The notes: a model not told the origin generated them from the sequence alone. A DNA stretch of 64,000 nt from Geofilum rubicundum JCM 15548 (GCF_000974365.1 NZ_BAZW01000003.1:1-64000); one strand, 5' to 3'; shown: positions 30,384 to 41,580, counted from the stretch's first letter. Made by a program: numbers and translations.

Positions 30384-32186
30384 TTACCTTTTAATTAATT
30401 TGATGGTTTCTTTTTCTCCTGCATTATTGCTTATGAGCAATAGGTACACCCCTTGTGGCAGGTGACTTCCTGGCACAAACAGCTGTCCCCTGACCGATGC
30501 CTGTTGCCAAACCGTTTGTCCCTGAGCAGAAATGAGCTGGAGTGTGCTGATTTGTGGCAGGTGTACATTAAATCCTTTATTAAACACTGTAGGGAAAACC
30601 TGGACAGCCGCCAGGCTTTGGTCCTGGGTGGATGTTGCCCCGCCATAGACATATTCTATCTTTTCTGTGGGAGAAAAGGCGCCGTCTTGCTGATCTCTGA
30701 AGGAGATGATGGTGGAGGTCCTCAGACTGCCATCATAGGTATTGTCGTAACTGTATTCCTCGTAGCTCATAACTATTTCTCCCATTAAGCTCGAATTGCG
30801 ACTAACTACAGGATGGCCGTACATGTTCCATTCTTCAAATTCAATGCTTTCCATCATTATCTCCGCTTGCATATAGCGGGTAATGGATTCCTGTGTGGTG
30901 GCGGTTGTGTTTTCGATGACTTCATAAAGTTTTACCCATTCATAGCCACAGGGTTCTGAGGTCTTGGTCCACTCATAATCTGTCATGGAAGTATGGTTGG
31001 CGCCAACCACCATGATTTGTTTATCTCCCATCATAAAGAGGTCGCAGTTCTCATCGATACCTTCTTCGTAATCGAAATAATAAGAGGTCGTTACCACATC
31101 TCCATTTTCTTCTGTTACAGTTGAATAATGATCGTCGGTCACCCACTGCCCGGCTATCCAGTATTGGTGGGTATAATTGCCTTCCGGGTCATTTTCAAAC
31201 TGCTCAAAATTTTCATAGTTGGCATCGTTGTTCAAGTCTCCATCCGGATCTATGATGTTCTGCTGGGTGGCAAAAAGCACCACCGTCGCATCATCAAAAG
31301 AAATGTTTCCCCAATCGTTCCAAACCAGATTGATGTATCTGCCCGTCAACTCATAGCCCGTGCCGTAATCCGTGTAAACCATGGCGCTGGAAGGGGCACC
31401 TGCCCCTTCATAAACGAATTCGAGACGCTCACATTCTGTGAAACCTTCTTCATAATAACAGAAGGCCATTTGTGTGAGTTGGTTGTCATTGTTATACGTG
31501 TAAGTATCTGTGTATTCTAACTTCCATTCACCATTCTCCCAATAGTACCCATTGACAGAAAGGGTTTGCCCCGCATTATTGGCAACGGATACATCCTTAT
31601 AGCCGGAAGTCATCTCATAAGCCTCGAGTGTCGGATTGTACATCCAGCTCTCCCATTGGTCGGTGGTGGTATTTCCATCCGTGCTTTCCCAGGATAGCGA
31701 CTTGCTGCCTCCGGTAATGGCCAGTGTGCCGTCCACCAGTTCCCAGATCTCGTAAATCCAGTTGTCGCCCGAAAGTGAAATTTCTTTCCTGTAGGTGGTC
31801 CAGGCAGCCTCTTCGCTGGCTCTTTGCTGGAACCATTTGGTCTCACTGTTTTCCAAGTCGTCATATTCCGTGATAATCCTTAATACCCCACTTATCATTT
31901 CAATTTCTCTGCCCTGGGCATCATAGAACAATTCCTGCTGGTAGGCCCAATCGTCGCCCGTCCAGTTATAATGTTTGGAGGATGTAGGATGCTGCGTCAC
32001 AGTCGCATTTTTGAGTCGCACCGCTTTTTGGGCTTTTTTTATATTTAAAGGTTGGGCAGCGGGTAAAGTGCGCTCACGCACTTTCTTAAAAGAATTTTGG
32101 TTTTCACGATTCGTCAATTGTGCGGAGACTGCCGTTGATGCCATCATCAGACCGATGGCCAAAAATAGCGTGGAGAGATGTTTCAT
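30384..32186 (-). CDS. T9SS-exported repetitive protein of unknown function
   Basis: 600 residues. Signal peptide ends at STAVSAQ. The body has irregular repeats rich in Trp, Tyr and Gly (NWTGDDWAYQQELFYDAQGR, GYYWENGEWKLEYTDTYTY, FCYYEEGFTECERLEFVYEG), the sort seen in secreted beta-rich proteins built of 40-50 residue units. The last 75 residues form a type IX secretion sorting domain (AVQVFPTVFNKGFNV ... GVYLLLISNNAGEKETIKLIKR in two parts), so the protein is exported and probably surface-attached. No enzyme motif found. Confidence 0.8.
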   Translation of the reverse strand: MKHLSTLFLAIGLMMASTAVSAQLTNRENQNSFKKVRERTLPAAQPLNIKKAQKAVRLKNATVTQHPTSSKHYNWTGDDWAYQQELFYDAQGREIEMISGVLRIITEYDDLENSETKWFQQRASEEAAWTTYRKEISLSGDNWIYEIWELVDGTLAITGGSKSLSWESTDGNTTTDQWESWMYNPTLEAYEMTSGYKDVSVANNAGQTLSVNGYYWENGEWKLEYTDTYTYNNDNQLTQMAFCYYEEGFTECERLEFVYEGAGAPSSAMVYTDYGTGYELTGRYINLVWNDWGNISFDDATVVLFATQQNIIDPDGDLNNDANYENFEQFENDPEGNYTHQYWIAGQWVTDDHYSTVTEENGDVVTTSYYFDYEEGIDENCDLFMMGDKQIMVVGANHTSMTDYEWTKTSEPCGYEWVKLYEVIENTTATTQESITRYMQAEIMMESIEFEEWNMYGHPVVSRNSSLMGEIVMSYEEYSYDNTYDGSLRTSTIISFRDQQDGAFSPTEKIEYVYGGATSTQDQSLAAVQVFPTVFNKGFNVHLPQISTLQLISAQGQTVWQQASVRGQLFVPGSHLPQGVYLLLISNNAGEKETIKLIKR

Positions 32187-32569
32187 AATTTTTTGTTATT
32201 AGTTTTTATAAGAAAGGTGTGTTGTTAATATTCGGGTATAGATATCAGGGTAAAATTACAGCCGGAATGGTCGCAATAGCAAGCCAAAAAAGGTGAATAT
32301 CTCTAAAAAGGACGCCTGATTTTATGAATGTTGCAAAAATAGGGTGCTAAGGACTTATTTTTATAGATAAAAGTGTAACTCTTTGGCCTCGATAAAAAGA
32401 AGCTGTATGGCATAAGCCAATTGACTTTTAGAAATGGTCAATTGCTTACATCAGGAGGTCTTCTCGTTTTTTGTGGAAGTTTAGTTAGTAAATTAGGATT
32501 GAATTATCCTTGTCTCCCGATAAGGCGCATGCTGTCTGGGCATCACAGCTCTATAATCAATTGGGTCTG
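32187..32569. other. Non-coding gap upstream of the T9SS gene
   Basis: About 380 bases between two minus-strand genes. It must hold the promoter of the T9SS-exported protein. I see no gene, no strong hairpin and no repeat in it. Confidence 0.4.
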
Positions 32570-34632
<2,063 letters not shown>

Positions 34633-34768
34633 GGGTTTTTATTATGGTATACAGATGAGTTTGTATTATAAAGATAGAAAATAGAAAAGGATGATTGTTC
34701 TTTTGTTCGACTTATTGCGCTAATTTCTAATTTTTTTCTGATTAGTAGTAGACTTTTTCTCTTGTGTT

Positions 34769-34799
34769 TTGGCGAACCATAAATTTATAAATATCTTTG
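34769..34799 (+). promoter_or_regulatory. Bacteroidota-type promoter of the arsenic operon
   Basis: TTG at 34769-34771 and TATCTTTG at 34792-34799 with a 20-base spacer fit the TTG-N19-21-TAnnTTTG consensus exactly. The operon's first gene begins 18 bases beyond, and a palindrome sits directly after the -7 box. Confidence 0.75.
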
Positions 34800-34817
34800 T
34801 TTCGTAAATTTACGAAA
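34800..34817. promoter_or_regulatory. Perfect 18-base palindrome, probable ArsR operator
   Basis: TTTCGTAAATTTACGAAA is an exact inverted repeat. It lies directly after the -7 box, covers the likely transcription start and touches the first base of the ArsR start codon. Bound repressor there would block RNA polymerase, which fits self-regulation by the ArsR protein; binding is inferred. Confidence 0.7.
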
Positions 34818-35140
34818 TGAATGGAATGGAAGTAGTCAAAAAAGAGAAATATTATACGGATAACCAAGAGCGTATGGCTAAGTTGGCCAAGGCGCTTTCC
34901 AATCCGGTACGGGTTTATATATTGGATTTTTTGGCCAATAATCTGGACCGTTGTTGTTACAGTGGGGATATGGTAGATGATTTGCCCATCGCCCGTTCCA
35001 CCCTTTCCGAGCATCTTAAGGAATTAAAAAAGGCTGGCCTGATACAGGGTGAAATCAATCCGCCCTACATCAAATATTGTATCAACCAAGCCAATTGGGA
35101 TGAGGCGAAAGTGCTTTTTGGGAGCTTTTTTAATCGATAA
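34817..35140 (+). CDS. ArsR/SmtB-family metalloregulator
   Basis: 107 residues with a winged HTH: LAKALSNPVRVYILDFL, then RCCYSGDMVDDLPIARSTLSEHLKELKKAGL in two motifs. The vicinal cysteine pair CCYSGD lies next to the recognition region, a plausible As(III)/Sb(III) thiol site as in other ArsR types. It would repress its own operon and release on binding arsenical. First gene of a five-gene plus-strand unit. Confidence 0.9.
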   Translation: MNGMEVVKKEKYYTDNQERMAKLAKALSNPVRVYILDFLANNLDRCCYSGDMVDDLPIARSTLSEHLKELKKAGLIQGEINPPYIKYCINQANWDEAKVLFGSFFNR

Positions 35141-35158
35141 AAAAATTTGCCTATAAAG

Positions 35159-35174
35159 TTCGGGTTTTCCCGAA
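35159..35174 (+). promoter_or_regulatory. Small hairpin between the ArsR and thioredoxin genes
   Basis: TTCGGG-TTTT-CCCGAA is an exact 6-base stem with a T4 loop in the 57-base gap. It could lower downstream expression or mark an RNA end; no T run follows, so it is not a standard terminator. Confidence 0.4.
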
Positions 35175-35197
35175 ATAAACATTAAACAGAAATTATT

Positions 35198-35437
35198 ATG
35201 GAAATAAAAATTTTAGGAACGGGTTGTGCCAAGTGTAAGACACTTGAAAAAGTTACGCGTGAGGTGGTGGAGAAAAATGGTTTTGACGCCACGGTCACAA
35301 AAGTGGAAGACATCATGGATATTATGACCTATGGTGTAATGTCAACACCAGCCATTGTGGTCAATGAAAAAGTGGAGATCAAGGGTCGGGTGCCTTCTGC
35401 GGATGAAATCAAACAAGTATTGTCAAAATACAAATAA
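35198..35437 (+). CDS. Small thioredoxin-fold protein (CxxC)
   Basis: 79 residues. The active-site motif GCAKC near residues 9-13 and the cis-proline segment STPAIVVNEKV are those of the short thioredoxin/glutaredoxin-like family (redox-active disulfide protein 2 type). It probably passes electrons to or from thiols of the neighbouring ArsF/ArsG-like proteins or arsenical. Such genes are regular members of this arsenic operon type. Confidence 0.88.
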   Translation: MEIKILGTGCAKCKTLEKVTREVVEKNGFDATVTKVEDIMDIMTYGVMSTPAIVVNEKVEIKGRVPSADEIKQVLSKYK

Positions 35438-35453
35438 CATAAACAACTAAAAC

Positions 35454-35894
35454 ATGGTTACAATGAAACAAGTATTTATGATGGGCATGGCTCTTTTTAT
35501 GGTATTGGGGAGCTTTGCATGCAACGCACAGACTAATAATAAAGCAGAAGAAGCCAAGGTGAGCGATGGCGAGAAGGTTGAAGTGTATTATTTTCATTTT
35601 ACCCGTCGCTGCATGACCTGTAATGCCGTGGAAAAAGAGACAAAAATCGCGCTTGAACAGTTATACCCCCAGCAGATGGAAGCCGGTAAGCTTACCTTTA
35701 CAGAGGTGAATCTGGATGAGGAGGGGAGTAAGGCCATAGCCAAAAAAAGTCAGGCCTCTGGGCAGGGGCTGATTGTCCTCAAAGGTGACCAGAGAATTGA
35801 TCTGACTTCACAAGGATTCATGAATGCCCGCAACCCGGAGAAATTACAGCAGGAGATAAAGAAGGCCATTGATCCTTTATTGGCCAGCAAATAG
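35454..35894 (+). CDS. ArsF-like thioredoxin-fold lipoprotein
   Basis: 146 residues; the ATG at 35463 (MKQVFMMGM) may be the true start. A lipoprotein or Sec signal (LGSFACNAQ) puts it in the envelope. It has a YYFHFTRRCMTC motif with a CxxC site and the pattern of the family annotated as ArsF, described as one part of an aromatic nitro-arsenical reductase system. Which substrate it acts on here is inferred only from neighbours. Confidence 0.8.
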   Translation: MVTMKQVFMMGMALFMVLGSFACNAQTNNKAEEAKVSDGEKVEVYYFHFTRRCMTCNAVEKETKIALEQLYPQQMEAGKLTFTEVNLDEEGSKAIAKKSQASGQGLIVLKGDQRIDLTSQGFMNARNPEKLQQEIKKAIDPLLASK

Positions 35895-35955
35895 TCCTGG
35901 ACCTTGTCTTTTCCCGGACTGATTTTTCTTTCTAAAATTAACTACCGTTGTTTAT

Positions 35956-36654
35956 ATGGAGTTGTTACAAAGTGTTTTAGAGAATTCTGATTATGCTTTT
36001 GTGACGGCATTGGTATTGGGGCTGATGACTGCCATCAGCCCTTGTCCTTTGGCCACAAATATTTCGGCCATTGGGTTCATCAGTCGTGACATTGAGAACA
36101 GAAGAAAAGTGTTTATCAGTGGTTTGGTCTATACTTTAGGCCGCGTGATTAGTTATACGCTCCTGGCCGTCATCCTCTTTTTCGGCGCCAATGAAATGAA
36201 CATAGCCATGTTGTTTCAGGGCTGGGGAGAACGGGTACTGGGACCGCTGCTGATCATTATCGGGCTTTTTATGCTGGATGTCCTGAAAATTAAGTTTCCC
36301 GGAATGTCGGGACTGACCGAGAGAATCGGTGAAAAAGGTAAAGGTAGTTACTGGAGTACCCTATTGCTTGGGATGGTTTTTGCCCTGGCTTTTTGTCCTT
36401 ACAGTGGTGTACTTTATTTTGCCATGTTGATACCTATAACCATTAGCAGTGTCAGTGGACTCTATTTGCCGGTGATCTATGCTATTGCCACTGGCTTGCC
36501 GGTGGTCATTTTTGCCTGGTTGCTGGCCTATGCGGTTGGTAATGTGGGCAAATTGTATAACCACATTAAGATTTTCGAAATTTGGTTCAGACGTTTTGTA
36601 GCGGTTCTGTTTATTGGGGTGGGTGTCTATTATACCTTTATCTTTTTCTTCTAA
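35956..36654 (+). CDS. ArsG-like permease (DsbD/CcdA fold)
   Basis: 232 residues with about six membrane helices. Paired motifs SPCPLATNISAIGF and AFCPYSGVLYFAML carry the two intramembrane cysteines that mark the CcdA/DsbD transmembrane fold. Homologues in this setting are annotated as ArsG aromatic arsenical efflux permeases. Alternatively it could move reducing equivalents across the membrane to the thioredoxin-like neighbours; the sequence cannot decide. Confidence 0.8.
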   Translation: MELLQSVLENSDYAFVTALVLGLMTAISPCPLATNISAIGFISRDIENRRKVFISGLVYTLGRVISYTLLAVILFFGANEMNIAMLFQGWGERVLGPLLIIIGLFMLDVLKIKFPGMSGLTERIGEKGKGSYWSTLLLGMVFALAFCPYSGVLYFAMLIPITISSVSGLYLPVIYAIATGLPVVIFAWLLAYAVGNVGKLYNHIKIFEIWFRRFVAVLFIGVGVYYTFIFFF

Positions 36655-36687
36655 AAAATTTGAATCATCATTTCGAATAAACCCGAA

Positions 36688-38031
36688 ATGTTGTCGTTAA
36701 TCATTCTGATTATGGAACTAAAGAAAGAATTAAAAATCCTGTTTTGGATCGTTGTTGTGTTTTTGGGAGTATTTTACATGCCCGTTAATAGTCCGGTTTT
36801 CAATACCGCCATTGATGCGACGCTCGACTTGTCCAAATGGTATGCCCGTGAGCATGTGATCCTGTGTCTCCTGCCTGCCTTTATAATAGCCGGGGTTATC
36901 TCGGTTTTTGTGAGCCAGGGGGCCGTGATAAAATACTTTGGTGCCAAAGCCAAAAGGTGGGTGGCCTATACGGTAGCAGCCGTTTCAGGCACCATTTTGG
37001 CCGTGTGTTCGTGTACCATATTGCCCTTGTTTTCAAGTATTCATAAGCGTGGTGCCGGACTAGGGCCCGCAGTAGCCTTTTTGTATTCCGGTCCCGCTAT
37101 CAATATTTTGGCCATTATTTTAACGGCACGTATATTGGGTTTTGAAATGGGGGTGGCCCGTATTATTGGCGCGGTGGTCTTCAGCGTGGTGATTGGCTTA
37201 ACCATGGCATTTATTTATCGCAAAGAGGAAAGGTTGAAAGCTGCTGAACAGCTCAACTTTCCGGATGTGCCGGAAAACCGGCCCTTGTGGCAGACGGCCA
37301 TTCATTTTTTCTCGCTGGTATTCATTCTGATTTTTGCCAACTGGGGTGCTCCGGGCGATGGTGATACGTCCAGTGTCTGGTATTATATCTGGGCCTACAA
37401 ATGGCACATTACCGGGGCGTTCGGACTGGTTCTGGTTTATTCCATGATCGTCATTTTAAAACTGAAAAGCTGGCAAGTGCTCCTGGGAGCGGTTATTACC
37501 GCCTTAAGTGCTTTGTTAATTGCCAATCCGCTGGTGAGTATGGTGGTAGGGATCGCGGCTGTCAGCTCCATTGCCTTAATGGATAAATCAGAAGATGGTG
37601 AAAACAGAGAATGGATCATTTCCAGCTGGGGTTTTACCAAACAAATAATGCCGCTTTTGGCCATTGGGGTAGTCATAGCCGGTTTCTTGCTGGGATCCAC
37701 CCATGATGATGTTTCCATTCCCGGCATAGTCCCCAACGAGTGGGTCGTCTGGGCTGTGGGTGGTAATTCATTGCTTTCTAATGTGCTGGCTTCTATTGTT
37801 GGCGCTTTTATGTATTTTGCCACACTGACAGAGGTGCCTATTATTCAGGGGTTGTTGGCTTCCGGTATGGGTAAAGGTCCCGCTTTGGCCCTTTTACTGG
37901 CTGGCCCATCTCTGTCGCTGCCCAACATGCTGGTGATTCGTGGTGTCATGGGTACCCAGAAGACGGCTGTTTATGTAGCTATTGTGGTGGTGTTATCGAC
38001 CCTGGCCGGACTCTTGTTTGGTTCAATTTAA
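36688..38031 (+). CDS. Permease of the ArsP/DUF318 type
   Basis: 447 residues, or 439 if it starts at the ATG at 36712 (MELKKELKILFW), which looks better. About ten membrane helices. The cysteine-rich motif AVCSCTILPLFSSI followed by GPAVAFLYSGPAINI, and the second-half copy LLLAGPSLSLPNML, are those of the PF03773 permease family, some of which (ArsP) export trivalent organoarsenicals. Last gene of the arsenic unit. Confidence 0.85.
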   Translation: MLSLIILIMELKKELKILFWIVVVFLGVFYMPVNSPVFNTAIDATLDLSKWYAREHVILCLLPAFIIAGVISVFVSQGAVIKYFGAKAKRWVAYTVAAVSGTILAVCSCTILPLFSSIHKRGAGLGPAVAFLYSGPAINILAIILTARILGFEMGVARIIGAVVFSVVIGLTMAFIYRKEERLKAAEQLNFPDVPENRPLWQTAIHFFSLVFILIFANWGAPGDGDTSSVWYYIWAYKWHITGAFGLVLVYSMIVILKLKSWQVLLGAVITALSALLIANPLVSMVVGIAAVSSIALMDKSEDGENREWIISSWGFTKQIMPLLAIGVVIAGFLLGSTHDDVSIPGIVPNEWVVWAVGGNSLLSNVLASIVGAFMYFATLTEVPIIQGLLASGMGKGPALALLLAGPSLSLPNMLVIRGVMGTQKTAVYVAIVVVLSTLAGLLFGSI

Positions 38032-38127
38032 TGGAGGGGCTTTTAGTGTTATGTCAATGTTAAGTTTTTCTTAATTTTTTTGGTTGGATGTAAAGGTGCT
38101 GTAAAGAATTGTATTTTCGCAGTCGAA

Positions 38128-38507
38128 TTATTCTTGAATTTTAAATTCTTGGGTATGTTCGGCTGTTACTGTAATGTAATATTGGATCGGGTTTTGGTTG
38201 TTTAAACGGATGATGTAAGTCCCTTCTTTTATTTTAAGTGTTACCGGTATGTCTAATACTGAACCTACTTTTATAAGTGGATTTTTGTCGATGTCAAATA
38301 AGCTGTAACCGACAAAGGACTTTTTCAAAGTGCCGTCAGCGAAGATCTCCGAATGTGGGGTGATAATGGTGAGGTTTTTCAAGGCCTGCTTATGGATCAA
38401 AACAGAATCAACGGCAGAAGTACTATCACTATTGGCTGCAATGCCAAGAGGTTTGATTAGCGCTAAGGCGAGAATGGGAACAATTAGAAATATCGATTTT
38501 ATTGCAT
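38128..38507 (-). CDS. Small secreted protein of unknown function (start region possibly frame-broken)
   Basis: The clear part is 90 residues (38128-38400, IHKQALKNLTIITPHSEIF ... VTAEHTQEFKIQE). Upstream in the same frame there is no stop and the codons spell a signal peptide (KSIFLIVPILALALIKPLGIAA) back to about 38502. An ATG at 38507 is out of frame by one base, so a missing base in CAATAAAA is likely; restored length 126. The body looks like a single beta-sandwich. It is divergent from the porin gene. Confidence 0.55.
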
Positions 38508-38648
38508 TCTATTTAGAATATTATATACATTTCAAATATATAAATGGGACATTACCCAAGGATTAAGCCAGAGTTAATCCTTGTTTATTAATTGAGGATA
38601 TTCTGGCGATTTAGATGAAATTTTTTACACACAGGAAAAATTGAACCC

Positions 38649-39746
38649 ATGAAGAGTAATTTCTTATTAATCGTGCTTTTGTTGCTTGGTTGTACCCTGC
38701 GAGCTCAGGTTGAAGAACAACCAGCCGGGAAGATCAGCGGAACCTTTTTTGTAGACTACTACTACAATGCCTTGAGAGATGACAACTTTGGAGCGCTGAG
38801 TAATACTGCTCTGGACGGAGAAGAAGGAGTTAATGGTCTGCAAATCAGGCGGATTTATTTGTCCTATGACTATCGGTTTAACTCCAGTTTAAAAACCAGG
38901 CTGCGTTTGGAATCTGATGAGTCCAATTTTACCACTAATATGGGTGGTGACAAGGCCAACAAATTCACGATGTTTATCAAAGATGCCTACCTCGACTGGG
39001 GGTATGCTGATGGACACAATCTTATTGTCGGTATTCAGCCCACTCCCGCTTTTAGCGCCTCTGAAAGCAACTGGGGCAACCGGTATATTGAGAAAACCAT
39101 CATGGATTTACGCAAAGTGGTTCCTTCTCGTGACCTGGCACTTTCTCTCAAAGGTAAAATCGATGGGGATGGGATGTTTAAGTATTGGTTCATGTATGGA
39201 AACAATGGTGCAGGAAGTCCCGAGCAAGATAAATATAAGCGGTATTTTGCCCACCTGGAAGTCCTTCCTCTGGCCAATTTCAATTTTACGATTTATGGTG
39301 ATTATCAATCCCGGGCGTCGATTGACAACACTTTTGTCGCCGATGAAACCTTGTCCAATAATATTTTGACTTCCGCCGTTTATGCCGGCTACAAAATGAA
39401 AGATAAGTTTTCTGCAGGGGCAGAAGTTTTTTTCAGAACGGTTCAAAATGGCTATCAGATGGGAGATGATTATACAGACAGCAAAGGCTTTGGCCTTTCT
39501 GTTTTTGGGACCTATCATTTTACTCAAAAGATAAATGCCTTTGGTCGCTTCGATCATTTCGAACCCAATTCACATGCCGACGCAACCAATGACAAGCGCC
39601 AGTTGATCATTGGCGGGTTGGCCTACAGGCCTAATAGTAAGCTGTCGATTTCACCCAATTTTTTAGTAGAGACTTACGAAGGATCTGATGCGGACGAGGT
39701 GGATAGTTCTGTAACTGCCCGATTAACTGCCAGCTGGTCTTTCTAG
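38649..39746 (+). CDS. Outer-membrane porin-like beta-barrel protein
   Basis: 365 residues. Signal peptide ends at CTLRAQ; the mature protein shows alternating strands throughout (GTFFVDYYYNAL, LQIRRIYLSYDYRF, LKTRLRLESDES) and ends in F (TASWSF), typical of an outer-membrane barrel close to the phosphate-selective or general porin group found in Bacteroidota. The solute is unknown; no pst genes are nearby. Confidence 0.82.
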   Translation: MKSNFLLIVLLLLGCTLRAQVEEQPAGKISGTFFVDYYYNALRDDNFGALSNTALDGEEGVNGLQIRRIYLSYDYRFNSSLKTRLRLESDESNFTTNMGGDKANKFTMFIKDAYLDWGYADGHNLIVGIQPTPAFSASESNWGNRYIEKTIMDLRKVVPSRDLALSLKGKIDGDGMFKYWFMYGNNGAGSPEQDKYKRYFAHLEVLPLANFNFTIYGDYQSRASIDNTFVADETLSNNILTSAVYAGYKMKDKFSAGAEVFFRTVQNGYQMGDDYTDSKGFGLSVFGTYHFTQKINAFGRFDHFEPNSHADATNDKRQLIIGGLAYRPNSKLSISPNFLVETYEGSDADEVDSSVTARLTASWSF

Positions 39747-39860
39747 TTAGGTATTAGTTGCGATTTAATAATTATTTAATTTTAAGGAAAGCTTTAGGAT
39801 ACACTGAGATTGTAATTTACGGTAAAAGGCAAGGGCGCCGGAAACGTAAATGATGATCTT

Positions 39861-40582
39861 ATGAGATATTCCAAAAAATCAGTGTCACAAGAAAAGTGGA
39901 CAGTAGCCATCAAAGAAACGGTTGCCAGTTTTTTGTTTGTTCTTCTCTATTTCTTGTTGATTAACCCCGTAGCAGAGCAAAACGGCTTTTCTCAAATGTG
40001 GCTTGGGGCTTGATTTATACGTTTGTGTTTTTCGCCTTGGTCTGGTACTATCAGCCAAGCGCGAATATTCATGTCTTACCTGTTATTTCTTTTATCAAGG
40101 CGCTTCATCAAAAAACGTTTCGGTGCTTTTGGTTAAGGGCTAGCGGTCAGGTGGCCGGGGCTTTTGGTGCTGCTTTTATGGTCTTTTATACACGCCTAGG
40201 CAGCTCTAATGATGTTGCATTGATGCCTTTAGATCCATTTTTAACGGGATTGTTTTCAGGTGTTGTGGCCCAGGGAATTTACTTCCTGTATGTTTTTTTG
40301 ATACATCGCAAAGCTAAGTTTCCCATTTTTCGCGTCTTTTTGTTTTCTATTGGGCTGGGCATTCTTTATTTGGCAGCTAATTTTTTTCACGGGATAAGCT
40401 TGTTTAATCCCTTTGGCTTATTGCTTGATTCTCTGCTTGCTTCTCAGACAGGGAACCTTTGGGGCTTGCTGACCGGCCTTTTTGTTCATGCTCTGGTTCC
40501 TATACTTTTTATTACCGGTACGCATTATTTTGTGACCTTTTTTTTAAGAAGAAGGTCATGGTCAAAATCTTTCCAACATTAA
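39861..40582 (+). CDS. Aquaporin-like (MIP-fold) membrane protein with degenerate NPA boxes (frame broken near 39999)
   Basis: Restored length 240 residues with six membrane helices in two matching halves. Helix 1 ETVASFLFVLLYFLL, helix 2 AWGLIYTFVFFALVWYY, half-loop SANIHVLPVISFIKAL where NPA would be expected, helix 3 with GQVAGAFGAAFM; then GLFSGVVAQGIYFLYVFLI, FSIGLGILYLAANFF, half-loop GISLFNPFGLLLDSLL, and GLLTGLFVHALVPILF. This is the MIP order, but the first box reads VLP and the second NPF. The frame shift is at ATGTGGCTTGG (39996-40006); one added G restores MWAWGL and the span is one base short of a codon multiple. Water or small-solute transport is not assured. Confidence 0.65.
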
Positions 40583-40726
40583 ACCATTGGTTTAGGATTG
40601 TTGGTTCAATCTTGAGAAGTTAGGCCATGCCTAAAATGAACCAGTTTGTGATTCCTTTGTTTGGGTTACAGTGACCTAAAGTATTTTGAAAGGCACTGAA
40701 GAATCTCGAAGAAATGGAATGAATAA

Positions 40727-41250
40727 ATGAAAACAATAGAGATGCAAAGAAAGAAACTTAGATTAGGATGGACTACCGGTATTTTAAGTCTGGTGTTTTT
40801 GGGCTTAATTTCCTGTGGTACTGCTCAGAAAGACAGCAAACAGACAGAAGCAGCACCTGTAACAGAACAGACCCCGGAAGAACCGATGGATGTTGAACAG
40901 GACACAGCCACCTTACAGTCTTTAGTTGAAGAAACCGAGCCCATTAAGCTCAATCCGCCGCATGGGGAGCCCGGTCACCGCTGCGAGATACCTGTTGGCA
41001 GTCCCTTAAATGCCCCTGCCGGAGTAGAGGAAGCCACCAGAATCAATACTTCCCCACCTCCTGCTACCAGAAGCGAAGCAGGCAGCAATCTGGGTTCCAT
41101 GGCCCCCACCGTAGAAAATGCCCAACGATTAAACGCCACTCAGGGAAGCCGGACAACCACACCTGCTACCGGCGAAAAACCAAAGACCAATCCGGCGCAT
41201 GGCCAGCCTGGCACCGTTGTGACATTGCCGTGGGAGCGCCGCTTCCTTAA
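40727..41250 (+). CDS. Lipoprotein with duplicated PGHRCxIxVG motif (frame broken near 41212)
   Basis: Restored length 174 residues. Lipoprotein signal with lipobox LGLISC; the body is disordered and rich in Pro, Thr and Glu. Two copies of a short motif stand out: LNPPHGEPGHRCEIPVGSPL near residue 80-100 and NPAHGQPGHRCDIAVGAPLP at the end. The second copy appears only when one C is added at CCTGGCACC (41207-41213); in the unrepaired frame the stop would be at 41284, inside the terminator stem. The motif recurs in Bacteroidota proteins; the His and Cys could bind metal, but the role is unknown. Confidence 0.75.
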
Positions 41251-41271
41251 GCATGACAAAATTGAATTAAG

Positions 41272-41321
41272 AAGCCAGCCTTAATTACTGCAATCAGCAG
41301 TGATTAAGGCTGGCTTTTTTG
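41272..41321 (+). terminator. Strong rho-independent terminator before the fructan locus
   Basis: AAGCCAGCCTTAAT (41272-41285) pairs exactly with ATTAAGGCTGGCTT (41303-41316), followed by more T to 41320. It insulates the susC promoter from upstream genes and begins 21 bases after the restored lipoprotein stop. Confidence 0.9.
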
Positions 41322-41580
41322 TGAAGGTGCGCTGTGGAGTTTCCTTGCCAGCATAGCTACTAATGGTTCAAAAGTACACTTTAGGCTTCATCAGTTATTG
41401 TCAGAAAGAAGTTCCAAAAGAATAAAAACGGAATCAAACAAATCCTGAATTTTATTTTTTTTGTGATTATATCCATAAATTTCGTGTTGTAAATGATTCT
41501 CTTTCTGCGGATTAGGTCGGTGTGCATCAAATTTGATAGCATGTGCAACATATTTGGCCTTTGTTTTTTTAACATCAGAT

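Noticed and set aside
41251-41284. Longer C-terminus of the motif lipoprotein, to the stop at 41284
   Set aside because: It loses the second conserved motif and overlaps the terminator stem; the repaired frame ends at 41250.
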